From Tethya wilhelma (lineage: Eukaryota; Porifera; Demospongiae; Tethyida; Tethyidae): a stretch of 64,000 nt of DNA. The notes below the pieces were generated by a model that saw only the letters and a list, made by a program, of their open reading frames with translations, was not told the origin of the DNA and searched no databases. The stretch is taken from positions 1,845,058 through 1,909,057 of the forward strand of contig CAXIPT010000003.1 in the NCBI GenBank assembly GCA_964030475.1, written 5' to 3'. Both the position numbers and the translations under genes were made by a program. Of the stretch, positions 47,969 to 58,734 are shown one piece after another (the first letter of the stretch is position 1; each line of letters begins with the position of its first letter).

Positions 47969-48063
47969 NTTGCACATTTCAAGTAAATAAAATAAATATA
48001 GTAAGAATAGAAGTGGAATAGAATAGAATTTTGCACATTTCAAGTAAATAAATAAAAATATTG

Positions 48064-48304
48064 GTTTCAGAAACCTTTGATAAAAGCCACTGTGATGCTG
48101 ACATCAGTATATATTCCGTAAAGTTTCAATTCTAACCAAGGTTAATGGGTTTAGCAGCACAGTGTGGTTACCCTACCTATATGAAATTGAAATTGAATAC
48201 ACCAAAACAAAATATGACATCATGAACCAACAAGAAACAAAATATATGAGGTGCAGGATTAAGTCCAACACAGTGGCTTTTATCAATTAAAGGTTTCTGA
48301 AACC
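48064..48304. repeat. Inverted repeat upstream of crystallin copy 2
   Basis: GGTTTCAGAAACCTTTGATA at the left is mirrored by TTAAAGGTTTCTGAAACC at the right (and AAAAGCCACTGTG by CAGTGGCTTTT). It contains the first CCAAGGTTAA motif of this promoter. Confidence 0.75.
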
Positions 48305-48485
48305 AATAGGATGCTACAGAGTGCCATTAACCTTGGTAAAGATATAGAAAATGTTTCTTGACCTTGCATGGTCATACAATACTACAAAATATCTAGAGTT
48401 TTGACATCATCAAGCAGCAAGAGAAAAAAAATTAAAATAACAAAACAACAAAAATTTACAAGTAATTGGAACATGGCTATAAAAG
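48134..48485 (+). promoter_or_regulatory. Promoter of crystallin copy 2: inverted CCAAGGTTAA pair and TATA box
   Basis: ACCAAGGTTAATGG at 48136 and its complement CCATTAACCTTGGT at 48324; TGACATCATCA at 48402; TATAAAAG at 48478, 104 bases before the ATG. Confidence 0.65.
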
Positions 48486-48581
48486 CAGAGACATTAATTT
48501 TATTCTTCAAAGCAAAAAGCAGTCATAGAGAAAGAACAGTAGCTAATTATCGACAATACGAGCAAAAAGGAATCACCTACA

Positions 48582-49315
48582 ATGCAGTATTTGTCGGTGG
48601 TGTTGCTGGTGTATGTGGTTGTGGGTATTGTGAGTGGAGCACCATCTGGGAGAACTGAATGACAATGAACTACTGGAGAGAGACACTCGACAAGCAGGGT
48701 GAGTAATCTTCTTCACAATAAAGAAAACTATATAATATGCATTATGTTAACTTGTCCCTTTCTGAACTCAGAGCCTGTAATTGTCGTCTCATTGCCTACG
48801 ACCATGAAAATTTTGGTGGGCGTTCTCTCTTGGTTGTACAACAAAATGCACAATTTTCTAATGATTGGTTTGGTGATAGAGTGGAGTCAGCAATTGTAGA
48901 AGGCAGCTGCAGTTGGATTATGTACAAGGATCACAATTTCAATAAGAATCAATGGAGAGTCGATGCTTACATTGTTCGGCCAGGACGCTATAACTCGGCT
49001 ACAAGCTGGGGTGGACAAGGAAATCGCATCAGCTCAGCCCGTGCCCTCCCACCAGCTGGTACTATAGCTATAGCACTATTCTCACACGCTGAATTCAAAG
49101 GACGAATGACTGTGCTGTATGGATCCTCTTCCTATCTTCCATCGCTGGATTTCAATGACGCAGTGAGCAGTGCCATTGTGTTTGGAGGAACGTGGAGGCT
49201 TTACGATGACTCCAATTATCGGGGAAGTTCCACTCTGGTGACTATAGGACAATATAGTAACATGGGCTCCCACAGAGTGGGCAATGACCGAATAAGCTCT
49301 GTCCAATTAGTCTGA
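48582..49315 (+). pseudogene. Secreted beta-gamma-crystallin copy 2, frameshift in the signal exon
   Basis: Signal exon 48582-48698 is 117 bases against 125 or 128 in intact relatives: 11 bases are missing in the propeptide, which leads to TGA soon after and breaks the phase. The second exon, 48772-49315 (544 bases, same as relatives), is fully open: CNCRLIAYDHENFGGRSL, then motif with GDRVES, then SARALPP linker, then FNDAVSSAIVFGG. The mature domain is therefore preserved while its secretion leader is not, unless another 5' exon or allele is used. Double Greek-key domain; the NDAVSS box matches the calcium-binding N/D-N/D-x-x-S/T-S signature. Confidence 0.8.
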
Positions 49316-49669
49316 GATTTTGGACTGTTATGTTAACTTTTTTTGATATTCCTTTATAGACTTGAGTACTTTGACGTACAATTTATAGGCAAAAAAAAGT
49401 ATGTATATATGTTTTCAATGCTTAATTAGTTTGTATAAAGTGGCTATTAGAGTAAATTTATCAGTACCGTTTTAATATAACCATAATCATGTGTAAATCT
49501 TTGGTAAAAGAGATTGCATGTAGGATTAAACAGGTTACAAGTATAGTTCAGTTATTTTCGGCCTTGTACGCATAAAAAAAAGAGAGACATATATACCAAT
49601 ACCAAATGTTTAGAAAGGACACAGTATAACTATATATATAATCGAGGGACACAATATTAATTTTATCAT

Positions 49670-49815
49670 AGTCAGCTACACATTGCCATCCGATCTATTA
49701 GTGAACCTGCCTACTATCATCCCCATCTGTGCTATAGTACTACCAGCTAAACCAAGAGTGGTGAATCAAACACACACCATATTCTTTGATTGGCCTAGGG
49801 GGTGTTCTGATGTAG
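49670..49815. repeat. Conserved intergenic block 1 of the crystallin cluster
   Basis: CTACTATCATCCCCATCTG and GGTGGTGAATCAAACACA are repeated at 56176-56335 and 58735-58880, always 3' of a class II crystallin gene. Confidence 0.85.
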
Positions 49816-49968
49816 AAGTCTCTTCAAGAGATCAAAAACTACATTAAAAATGGATTTCTACAGCAAGTTGTGTGTAAAAACAAATGCACTCTTCATTAAG
49901 TGCCATAATTCAACAAAAGAGCTTAAAAATAAGTATAGTATAAAGTGAAAAGTTACTCAATATCTGCC

Positions 49969-50929
49969 ATGCAATTCTTGTTGCTGGTGTGTGTGGTTGT
50001 GGGTGTTGTGAGTGGACAACTATCTGGTAGAGAGGTGGAGAGAAACACTCGACAAGTAGGGTGAGAAAACTAGTTTAGCATGCACACATAAAATATTATT
50101 CCCTTTATATTAGCTATAAGCAAAACAAACACACTCTTAGACTAAGTTTATAACTATTGACCTATGACAGTGTCAGTACTTTTATGCATACTGTATAGTA
50201 GGTAAATTAGGAAGACTTAAAATTTGGCAAATTCCCAGTTTGGCGTGATTAAAAAACTGTTGGGTGCATCATTTTTAATTTGGCGTTTTGAAGAACAATT
50301 TGCCCATACGCCAATTTTAATTTTTTTTCAAAATTTAGCTACCTGCATGCTATAATTTTATAGCTCTCTATAACTCTAGTTCCAGGATCAACGACTGCCT
50401 ACTGGTGGCGTATGACGACATAAACTTTGGCGGTTTCTCGATTCGAATCCTTCAACAAAACTCCCGCTTCAGAAACAACATGTTCCACAACAGAATGGAG
50501 TCTGCCATCATCACTGGCAGCTGCAGTTGGATAGTGTATCACAGCAAAAACTTCAACAAACAGAGCCCTGTCGAAAACTCCTATGTGCTACAACCGGGAG
50601 TCTACCACACACCACTGAGCTGGGGAGGGTCTGCAAACAGCATCACATCAGCTCGTGCTCTTCCTCCTGACGGTACTATAGCTATAGTGCTATTTCAACA
50701 CAGCAACTTTGAAGGGCGGATGGCAGTGCTCTACGACTCTATGAGTGAGCTTCGAGAGTTGAAATTCAACGATGTTGCTTCGAGTGCGATAGTAATTGGA
50801 GGAATGTGGCAGCTATATCAGAGTCCAGATTACTACGGAGGCTACACTATATTAAGAGCGGGACACTACCCCACTTTCTACGGGTCTAGAGTTGGAAACA
50901 ACCAATTGAGCTCTGTAAAGTTGCTATGA
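49969..50929 (+). CDS. Secreted beta-gamma-crystallin copy 3 (class I), intact
   Basis: Exons 49969-50060 and 50386-50929 join in phase 2 (donor GG|GTGAG, acceptor TTCCAG|G); 211 aa. Signal peptide MQFLLLVCVVVGVVSG, then a short propeptide (SGREVERNTRQVG). Mature part: two beta-gamma-crystallin domains, four Greek-key motifs with the Y-x-x-x-x-F-G-G type start (YDDINFGGFS). The third motif carries NDVASS, the calcium-binding double-clamp signature; the first has HNRMES with Glu in the fifth place. Secreted, probably calcium-binding structural or matrix protein; the exact role is unknown. Followed by AATAAA at 50951. The intron holds a degenerate inverted-repeat element (about 50199-50355). 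Confidence 0.88.
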
Positions 50930-51345
50930 AAATGGTTGAAAGACTTATTGAATAAACACAAAATAGTATGCCTGTAGCATATATAAAGCTGCATATATAG
51001 TGCATGCACATGTATTATAGTTATGAAATAAACAGACATAATGTTGGTGTACATTTATACTAGAGTCAGTGTCGCTATCTCAGACTTTGAGTGTTCTAGC
51101 AAGGTGAAGCTAGCGCACGATCGGGCAACTCTCATTAGCTCGCTATAGGTACGTAGTACTAGTGGGTGGGGCCGTGTAGCCAAAATGGCTGCTCGAGCGA
51201 TAGCTTGGACTGAAAATCTTGGCATAGCTCAGGAACTATAAGCTTTTAGCTTCTGAAAAATATAATTTTGTTAGATAAACATCCGTACTCTATGCTTATG
51301 TCCATAATTTTCAGAGTAGACTTGCTGTTCTTCAGATTAAGAGTG

Positions 51346-51390
<45 letters not shown>

Positions 51391-51516
51391 AAAACGACTA
51401 CTATAACCCTTTCGGCGTATTTCACACGCCCACACACCGAGGGTTAACTAAGCAGTGTTTCTTAACATGTTTACGTTATTATTGTTTCCAAAATTTTGAT
51501 CAAAACTTAAAATTAA
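50930..51516. other. Intergenic with AC microsatellite (51347-51386)
   Basis: Polyadenylation signal AATAAA at 50951 belongs to copy 3. (AC)n at 51347. Nothing else recognised. Confidence 0.6.
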
Positions 51517-51939
51517 CCAAGGTTAATGGGTACTGTAACAGTAGCACACAGGTATTCTTCATTTCACCACAACCATAATATCACACCACACCACAAATTT
51601 AATTATCACAGCTAGGGTGAGGGGGTACACACACAATGTCCATTAACCTTGGTCATAAAACTAAAAATACTTCCCTAACCCCTAACCTGGGTCACACAAG
51701 AGCAGAAAGCAAAGTTTGGCATGCAGTACTATTAACAAACAACAAACAAGAAAGCCAGGAAGTGGGAGGGGGGGAATATGTATAGCACAATGGCCTTATA
51801 AAAGTATGATAATCTATATTATGTTCTTTGACCTTGCACGGTCATACAACACTAAGAAAACATTCTCATGAAGATACGATATCATTAACCCACAAGAGAA
51901 AAATTAAGATAACAAGTTACTGGGCGAAGACTATAAAAG
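51517..51939 (+). promoter_or_regulatory. Promoter of crystallin copy 4: inverted CCAAGGTTAA pair and TATA box
   Basis: ACCAAGGTTAATGG at 51517, CCATTAACCTTGGT at 51640 and TATAAAAG at 51932, 134 bases before the ATG. Confidence 0.65.
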
Positions 51940-52065
51940 TATAGAGACCATTTAGCACATATCAGAGCATTTACTGAGAAGAGAAACTGAAGCACTCATT
52001 GACAAGTCAAGCAATAGGAAGACTTTACAAAGCATAAAATGGTACAAAGGAATCATCTACATACA

Positions 52066-52814
52066 ATGCAGTTCTTGTCAGTGGTGTTGTTGGTGTGTGA
52101 GATTGTGGGTGTTGTGAGTGGAGCACCATCTGGTAGAGAGGTGGGGGAACTGAAAAACAATGAACTACTGGAGAGAGACACTCGACAAGCAGGGTGAGAA
52201 AACTATAGCGCACAATATTCCAAATGTTCAGGCTTGTACAGTAGATAATGAGTAATAATATTACTTGCAGTGCTTGTGGATGCTCGCTAACAGTTTACGA
52301 TCATCCTAATTTTGGTGGACGATCTCTCTTAGTCCTTCAACAAAATGCTAACTTTAGCAATGACTTTTTCAACGACAGAGTAGAATCAGCCATCATTGCT
52401 GGCAGCTGCAGTTGGGTACTCTACGAAGATGCAAATTTTCACCGTCATTTAGCTCATGTAAAAAGTGGCTATTTTCTTCAACCTGGAAGCTACTACTCAT
52501 CTGCAAGGTGGGGTGGACCAGCAAACCAGATCAGTTCAGCCCGTGCCTTACCACCACCTGGCACAAGAGCTATTGCACTGTTTGAACATGGTGAGTTTGA
52601 AGGTCGGATGTTAGTGCTATATGGATCTATCAGTGATCTCCATGCAACAGCGAATTTTAACAACCATGTGAGCAGTGCTATTGTGTTTGGTGGAACATGG
52701 AGGCTTTATGAAGATAGATATTATCAAGGCAGATACAAGGACCTCACAACTGGTGATTATCAATATGGACAATCGTTTACAAATGATCAACTAAGCTCTA
52801 TTGAACTATTCTAA
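52066..52814 (+). CDS. Secreted beta-gamma-crystallin copy 4 (class II), intact
   Basis: Exons 52066-52193 and 52271-52814, phase 2, 223 aa. Signal peptide MQFLSVVLLVCEIVGVVSG, then a propeptide-like segment (APSGREVGELKNNELLERDT) conserved across class II copies. Two domains follow: YDHPNFGGRSLLVLQQ with FNDRVES; WVLYEDANFH; SARALPPPG linker; then ALFEHGEFEGRM with NNHVSS (calcium-binding signature) and WRLYEDRYYQGR. Ends ELF-TAA. The cysteine pair at the mature start (CGC) and the central Cys may form disulfides. Secreted; function inferred from fold only. Confidence 0.9.
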
Positions 52815-53044
52815 ATGAATTTCCTTTCGTTTTGATATAATGACACATTATTGCCATATACACATGACATTGTAGGTGTTGTCGTTACTATACAAAAAAA
52901 TCTATTAAAGTGTGGGACTCGAATTTGAATTTTCTCATCTCTTAAAAAACTCAATATTCTGTATACGGTTAATTATACCATAATCCGTGATGATTACTAT
53001 AAGCTTGTATACTACAATCATTTTACCACACAGTTTCAATTCTA

Positions 53045-53228
53045 ACCAAGGTTAACAGATAAACCAGCAGGGTGGTGCCAAATATGGGTTACACAAGACA
53101 AGAGCTAGCCTAAGGCATCTTAGTACCTTTGAACTATTCATTAACCTTGGTCAAGAAAGAGAAAATGAAGTTGACCACACACCAGTCACTGGAAAACAGG
53201 AAAAGGCCTATCACAATGGCTATATAAA
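53045..53228 (+). promoter_or_regulatory. Promoter of collagen 2: same inverted motif pair and TATA box
   Basis: ACCAAGGTTAA at 53045, CATTAACCTTGGT at 53139 and TATATAAA at 53221, 57 bases before the ATG. The same motif pair as upstream of the crystallin genes, although the gene families are unrelated. Confidence 0.65.
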
Positions 53229-53277
53229 CAACAACTTTTTCTGCAGTAAAAGAGCTAAGCAAAAATATTAATTTAAA

Positions 53278-54443
53278 ATGAAGTTCTCAGCGATCATCAA
53301 GATAATCATAATTGCTACACTATGCAGTTATACGACAGGTAAGTGAACCAAAATATCTCCTCAGTACTAAACATCACGGAGTATTGGAGTATAGATATCA
53401 ATACTGTTGTTTCATTCATTTCAGCTCAAGGAGAGTGTGACTGTGAGAGAGGACCTCGTGGTAAGCGTGGTAGACAGGGACCACAGGGAGACCCTGGGCT
53501 ACCAGGAGTACAAGGACCCCCCGGGCTAATAGGGAAAGAAGGCCCCCCTGGAATACCAGGAGTCAATGGGTCAACTGGGGCACCAGGAGAACCAGGAGCT
53601 ATTGGACCAGAAGGACCACAAGGAGAGGATGGTGTTCCTGGTGCAATGGGACCACAAGGCCCACCGGGAATAAATGGAGTATCTGGACCACAAGGAAATG
53701 ATGGCAGAGATGGACGACCAGGGATTCAAGGAGTTTCAGGACTGCCCGGAGTTCAAGGACCAACTGGTTTAAGAGGCCTACCAGGATTGAATGGCTCAAG
53801 AGGACCACCTGGAAATGATGGTGCACCAGGACCGCCTGGATTGAATGGACAGCAAGGAGTGAGAGGCTCAACTGGATACAGAGGTCCACCTGGTCCAAGA
53901 GGGAATGCTGGTGTCCATTACACTAGGTGGGGGTCTAGTAGCTGTCCAAGGACCACAGGAACTGAACTAGTCTATAAAGGAAATACTGGTGGGACTTGGT
54001 ATGCTAATCAAGGCGGTGCTGCTAACTACATTTGTATGCCACTTGACCCAGAGTACACAGCTGAACAGAGAATTGGGATTCGAAACTATAACAGAGTTCA
54101 TGGGACAGAATACAAGAACCCACAACGAAATGGCTACCAACATGTAAATATTCCGTGTGCTGTTTGCTTTGCCTCAACCCAAGCCTCTTCCATGATGATC
54201 CCAGCAAAGATATCATGTCCTTCACGATGGAGGAGAGAATACTATGGCCACCTTATGTCAAATAATGGTTCTGGTGGGCGCACTACGTACGAATGCATTG
54301 ATATTAGTATGGAAGGAATACCAGGGACTATTGCTGACACAGATGGAGCTCACTTTTACCATGTTGATGGTAGCTGTAGGGGTATACCTTGTCCACCGTA
54401 TGTAGAAAGCAAAGAACTCAACTGCGTAGTGTGCACAAGATAA
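53278..54443 (+). CDS. Short-chain (C4-like, spongin-type) collagen 2, intact
   Basis: Exons 53278-53338 (signal, [20 protein letters not shown]) and 53425-54443, phase 1, 359 aa. After a CDC motif the protein has an uninterrupted run of about 50 Gly-X-Y triplets (about residues 30-180). The C-terminal non-collagenous domain of about 170 residues starts [11 protein letters not shown] and includes [30 protein letters not shown] and PCPPYV, ending CVVCTR. This domain is that of sponge short-chain collagen C4 and its relatives in other invertebrates; it is Cys-rich and likely trimerises outside the cell. Family known from freshwater sponges as a spongin/basal-lamina collagen. It lies between crystallin genes and shares their promoter motifs. 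Confidence 0.92.
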
Positions 54444-54739
54444 ATGCTTATGAAGAACTTTAAAAAGGACTGGTTTAGAACACATGCAAAAAAGTGAAAG
54501 TTAGTTTTTGTATAGTACTTAATTATGATTTGTGTTTAACATAGGGGTTAAGTACATGCGTAAAACAGGAATTCGCAATTGAATTTTTATGTATTGATTG
54601 CATGAAATATGTTTATGCACATTTTTTTAATTGGTAATTATTTTGTGCAATATTTTAAAAATTGTTTACAACCACATCCTAACATCAATCACAATCACAA
54701 GTTTGAGCAACATACAACCAGACATCAGTTTCAACTCTA
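54444..54739. other. Intergenic, nothing recognised
   Basis: AT-rich spacer between collagen 2 and the promoter of crystallin copy 5. Confidence 0.5.
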
Positions 54740-55080
54740 ACCAAGGTTAATGGGTGTACCAGTATGCAGAGTAGCATAATTATCAATAAACACCCACAAA
54801 GTACTCTGTGATAGAAAGCACACACAAACAATATTATATTATAGGATCCATTAACCTTGGTTAACAAATCGAAACTGTTTATGTAACTTTGGCAAACCAA
54901 CAAAGTTTTATGAATACTTGTGACATCATCAGGAAATGAAACTTCTCAATCATGGGAACACACAACAGGATCCATTAAACCTTGGTTAAAAAACAGAACT
55001 AAACTCCTGGACCAGCTAAAAACATTTTTAAGGAAGGAGTTGTTACATCATCACTTGCCAAAAGAATTTTACTATAAAAG
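54740..55080 (+). promoter_or_regulatory. Promoter of crystallin copy 5: three CCAAGGTTAA motifs and TATA box
   Basis: ACCAAGGTTAATGG at 54740, CCATTAACCTTGGT at 54848, a one-base-longer version at 54972, TGACATCATCA at 54921 and TATAAAAG at 55073, 95 bases before the ATG. Confidence 0.7.
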
Positions 55081-55167
55081 TAGAGATTCAAAGCAAAAAG
55101 CAGTCACAGAGAAGAGAAAGTAGCTAGTCATCATCAATAGAAGAAAATTTAAAAGGAACCATCTATA

Positions 55168-55894
55168 ATGCAGTTGTTCTCTGTGGTGCTGTTGTGTGTG
55201 GTAGTGGGTGTTGTGAGTGGAGGACCATCTGGTAGAGAGGTGGGGGAACTGAGAGACAATGAACTACTGGAGAGAGACACTCGACAAGCAGGGTGAGATC
55301 AACCATGTTGTGATGGTTTATGACTGTTCATACACAAAACTTTTTCATATCACTTTCAGTGCTTGTGACTGCCGTCTCACAGTATATGATCAACCAAATT
55401 ACCGTGGACGTTCTCTCCTAATCCTTCAACAGAATGCAGATTTCAGTAACGACGACTTTGATAATAGAGTGGAGTCGGTTATCGTCTCTGGCAGTTGCAA
55501 TTGGATCCTTTATGAACATCCTAACTTTAACCGCGGAGGTGGAAGCACTCATATTGTTCATCCGAGAACATACAGTTCACATGCCAGTTGGGGTGGACCA
55601 GGAAACCACATCAGTTCAGCCCGTGCCCTTCCACCAGCTGGTACTACAGCTATAGCACTGTTTGAACATCATTTTACAGGACGGATGGTGGTGCTATATG
55701 GATCCCACAGTCGACTTCTATACTCAGATTTTGATAATGTAGTGACCAGTGTCATTGTTATAGGAGGAAGGTGGAGGCTTTATGAGCATCCATATTTTAG
55801 AGGAAGATACACTGATTTAACTGTTGGAGAGTATCCATACAGTCAATTCAGGAGCTTTGGTGGCGATATTCTGAGCTCTGTTAAACTACTTTGA
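55168..55894 (+). CDS. Secreted beta-gamma-crystallin copy 5 (class II), intact
   Basis: Exons 55168-55292 and 55360-55894, phase 2, 219 aa. Signal peptide MQLFSVVLLCVVVGVVSG, propeptide ending ELLERDTRQAG. First domain YDQPNYRGRSLLILQQ with DNRVES and WILYEHPNFN; SARALPPAG linker; second domain ALFEHHFTGRM with DNVVTS (calcium signature) and WRLYEHPYFRGR. The acceptor CTTTCAG|T is the same as in copy 6. Confidence 0.9.
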
Positions 55895-56175
55895 TTTAAA
55901 TGATAATTACAACTAGACCAAAACAGTGATATAATTTATTCTTGCACACATTAATTTTGATTTAATATGATTTGTACACAATGAACACAAGATGTAAAAA
56001 CAGTGTTTTATTAAAGTGATACAATGTAATCATTAATAATCTACATGCAGTATGTGTCTGTATGTGTAGTAAGTGAACTTATAGGCTCAGCACTGCCAAA
56101 TGTATATGTTTGAATAAAACACAGTTCATTAAATGCATTTCCAGGTATGAACCATTACAGAGGGACACAACATTT

Positions 56176-56335
56176 ATCATTGTCAGATAGACATATTGCC
56201 TTCTAACCTAACCATGCACCTCTAGTATAGTGAACTTGTTTACTATCATCCCCATCTGGGCTATAGTACTACGAGCTAAACCATGCAGGGGTGGTGAATC
56301 AAACACAGACCATTATCTTTGATTGGGCTAGGGGG
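56176..56335. repeat. Conserved intergenic block 2 of the crystallin cluster
   Basis: Same block as 49670 and 58735; a hairpin built on CAGGCTCTCTCCC/GGGAGAGAGCCTG (56346-56420) lies directly after it. Confidence 0.85.
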
Positions 56336-56578
56336 GCATGTGATTCAGGCTCTCTCCCTCTATTTGCATGCAAGTGGATAATAATCTACATACAAAAAAA
56401 ATAGTGGGAGAGAGCCTGGTTCAAGGCTAGCCACATCCTGCAATTTCCGGGTGTAAAGATTAACATGGAGTACTACATGTACATGTATGCTGTTTACAAC
56501 CACATGTTATCCTACTGTAACATCATTCACAATCACAACTTTGAGCAACATACAACCAAACATGCAGTTTCAATTCTA

Positions 56579-56935
56579 ACCAAGGTTTAATGCATGGGTG
56601 TACCAATATGTTACAGTAGTATAGTACAGATGCAAACATGATTATCAATAAACACCCAGAAAAATACTCTAAGATAGAAAGCACACACAAACAAGAATCC
56701 ATTAACCTTGGTAAACAAATATGAACTGTTTAGGTAACTTTTGCAAACCAACAAAAGTTTATGAATACTTGTGACATCATCAGTGAATAGGAGAAGAAAT
56801 GAAGTGTGGGAACACACAACAGGATGCATTAACCTTGGTTAAGAAATAGAAACTAAACTATAAAATACATCCAAAAACATTTTTAAGGAAGGAGTTGTTG
56901 CATCATCACTTGGCAAACAAATTTTGCTATAAAAG
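56579..56935 (+). promoter_or_regulatory. Promoter of crystallin copy 6: three CCAAGGTTAA motifs and TATA box
   Basis: ACCAAGGTTTAATG at 56579 (one extra T), CCATTAACCTTGGT at 56699, GCATTAACCTTGGTT at 56826, TGACATCATCA at 56772 and TATAAAAG at 56928, 107 bases before the ATG. The whole region is a close duplicate of that before copy 5. Confidence 0.7.
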
Positions 56936-57034
56936 CATAGATTATATTCTTCAAAGCAAAAAGCAGTCACAGAGAAGAGAAAGAATAGCAGTTAATCATC
57001 AGCAATACAAGCAAAAAGGAACCATCTATATACA

Positions 57035-57783
57035 ATGCAGCTCTTGTCAGTGGTGTTGCTGGTGTGTGTGGTAGCGGGTGGTGTGAGTGGAGCACCATCT
57101 GGTAGAGAGGTGGGGAAACTGAGAGACAATGAACTACTGGAAAGAGACACTCGACAAGCAGGGTGAGAAGACAAGCTATACTGTATGTTGTGATGGTTAA
57201 TGTAGAAATGTTCATAGACTAAATTTTCTCTTTCAGTGCTTGTAACTGCCGTCTCAGGGTTTATGATCAACCAAATTTCCGTGGACGTTCCCTTCTAATC
57301 CTTCAACAGAATGCCAACTTTCATAATGATTTCTTTGACAATAGAGTTGAATCAGCCATCGTTGACGGTAGTTGTAGTTGGATACTATATGAACACCCAG
57401 ATTTTAATCACGTCAATTATGGAAGCATCCATATCGTTCAACCTGGAACATACAACTCACATGCAAGGTGGGGTGGACCGGCAAACCACATCAGCTCAGC
57501 CCGTGCCCTTCCACCAGCTGGTACTACAGCTATAGCACTGTTTGAACATGATCTTAATGGTCGAATGTTAGTGCTATATGGATCTTCTCACCATCTTCCA
57601 TCACTGGATTTCGATAATGTAGTGAGTAGTGCCATCGTATTTGGAGGAAGATGGAGACTATTTGAAGATTTCAACTATCAAGGAAGGTACAAGGACCTTA
57701 CATATGGAGAGTATCCATACAGTGAATTTCGAACCTACGTAGTAGATGATCGGCTGAGTTCTGTTAAATTACTAAATCATTAG
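57035..57783 (+). CDS. Secreted beta-gamma-crystallin copy 6 (class II), intact
   Basis: Exons 57035-57162 and 57237-57783, phase 2, 224 aa. Signal MQLLSVVLLVCVVAGGVSG, propeptide APSGREVGKL to DTRQAG. First domain YDQPNFRGRSLLILQQ with DNRVES and WILYEHPDFN; linker SARALPPAG; second domain ALFEHDLNGRM with DNVVSS and WRLFEDFNYQGR; ends LLNH. I read the second exon through its full length without a stop, although no in-frame ATG occurs in its first half. Confidence 0.88.
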
Positions 57784-58074
57784 TTACTGCATGTCTTTTA
57801 TAGATGACGTTCTAATTAAGTGAACCGTAGATGAAATTTTACATATATATATTATAGGGACGCTTTTACGAACTTCTGTATCTTAATTTTGTTAACACAC
57901 TTGCAAATATAAAAACACATTTCTACTCTTCATCAAGTAAACATTTTGTACTCTACCATTAAAGATGGCTGTACCAAGCGTGAGTCTAAATGACACAGTG
58001 TGATTATGGGCACAAACCATTAGAGATCTAAGTTTATATATGTAACATTATAGTTTTATCATTGTCAGATATAC

Positions 58075-58734
58075 AGTCGAACCTCCGATAACGGACCCTC
58101 CCAACAGCGGACAACCTCTCTATAGCGGACAGTAGCTGTGCTCCCGGACGAAATCCCCATTACTCAATACAAAAAAAACCTCCCAACAAGGGACACTTCT
58201 CGATTCCAAACAACAGACAAACTGCTGCTCCCGAACAAGCAATTTAGTCTGGCTGGCCAGACTCTTCCCCCGTGCGAAGAGTCTGGCCAGCCAGACTACA
58301 AGCAATTATGATTGAAAAGTGCTTCTAATAGCGGACAAATAGGAAGCCACACCCTCATTATCATCACGTGCATGCGCATATAATTTTGTAATGTCAGAGA
58401 AGGTGTGCGCGGTCAGCTTTTGGATCTTCTAAACGGCAGGAATTCTTGATGTCCTGGTGAAAAATAAGACCCTTGAGATGGTTGTTAACAGGGTAGTTGT
58501 CTCTCTCTTCATCAACACAGACTACAAATTGTCAATTCCATTATTTTTTCCACTCTGCCTAGGAATCCTGGCACTCCATGGTACACTGCATACTGTGCAT
58601 AGCTAAATATGTGCCAGAATGTCAAATAAAAGGTGTTTTAGGTGAAAAATAAAAAACCTCCCAACAGAGGACAACCTCCAAATAGAGGACAAAAGCCATG
58701 CTCCGAAAGTGTCCCTTGTTCGGAGGTTCGACTG
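58075..58734. mobile_element. Pogo/Tigger-like non-autonomous DNA transposon
   Basis: The termini CAGTCGAACCTCCGATAAC and GTTCGGAGGTTCGACTG are inverted, with TA target duplication on both sides. CAGT(C/A)GAACCTCC ends are typical of pogo/Tigger elements. About 660 bases, no transposase. It carries a perfect-arm hairpin at 58246-58297 (AGTCTGGCTGGCCAGACTC). It interrupts the third copy of the conserved intergenic block. Confidence 0.85.
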
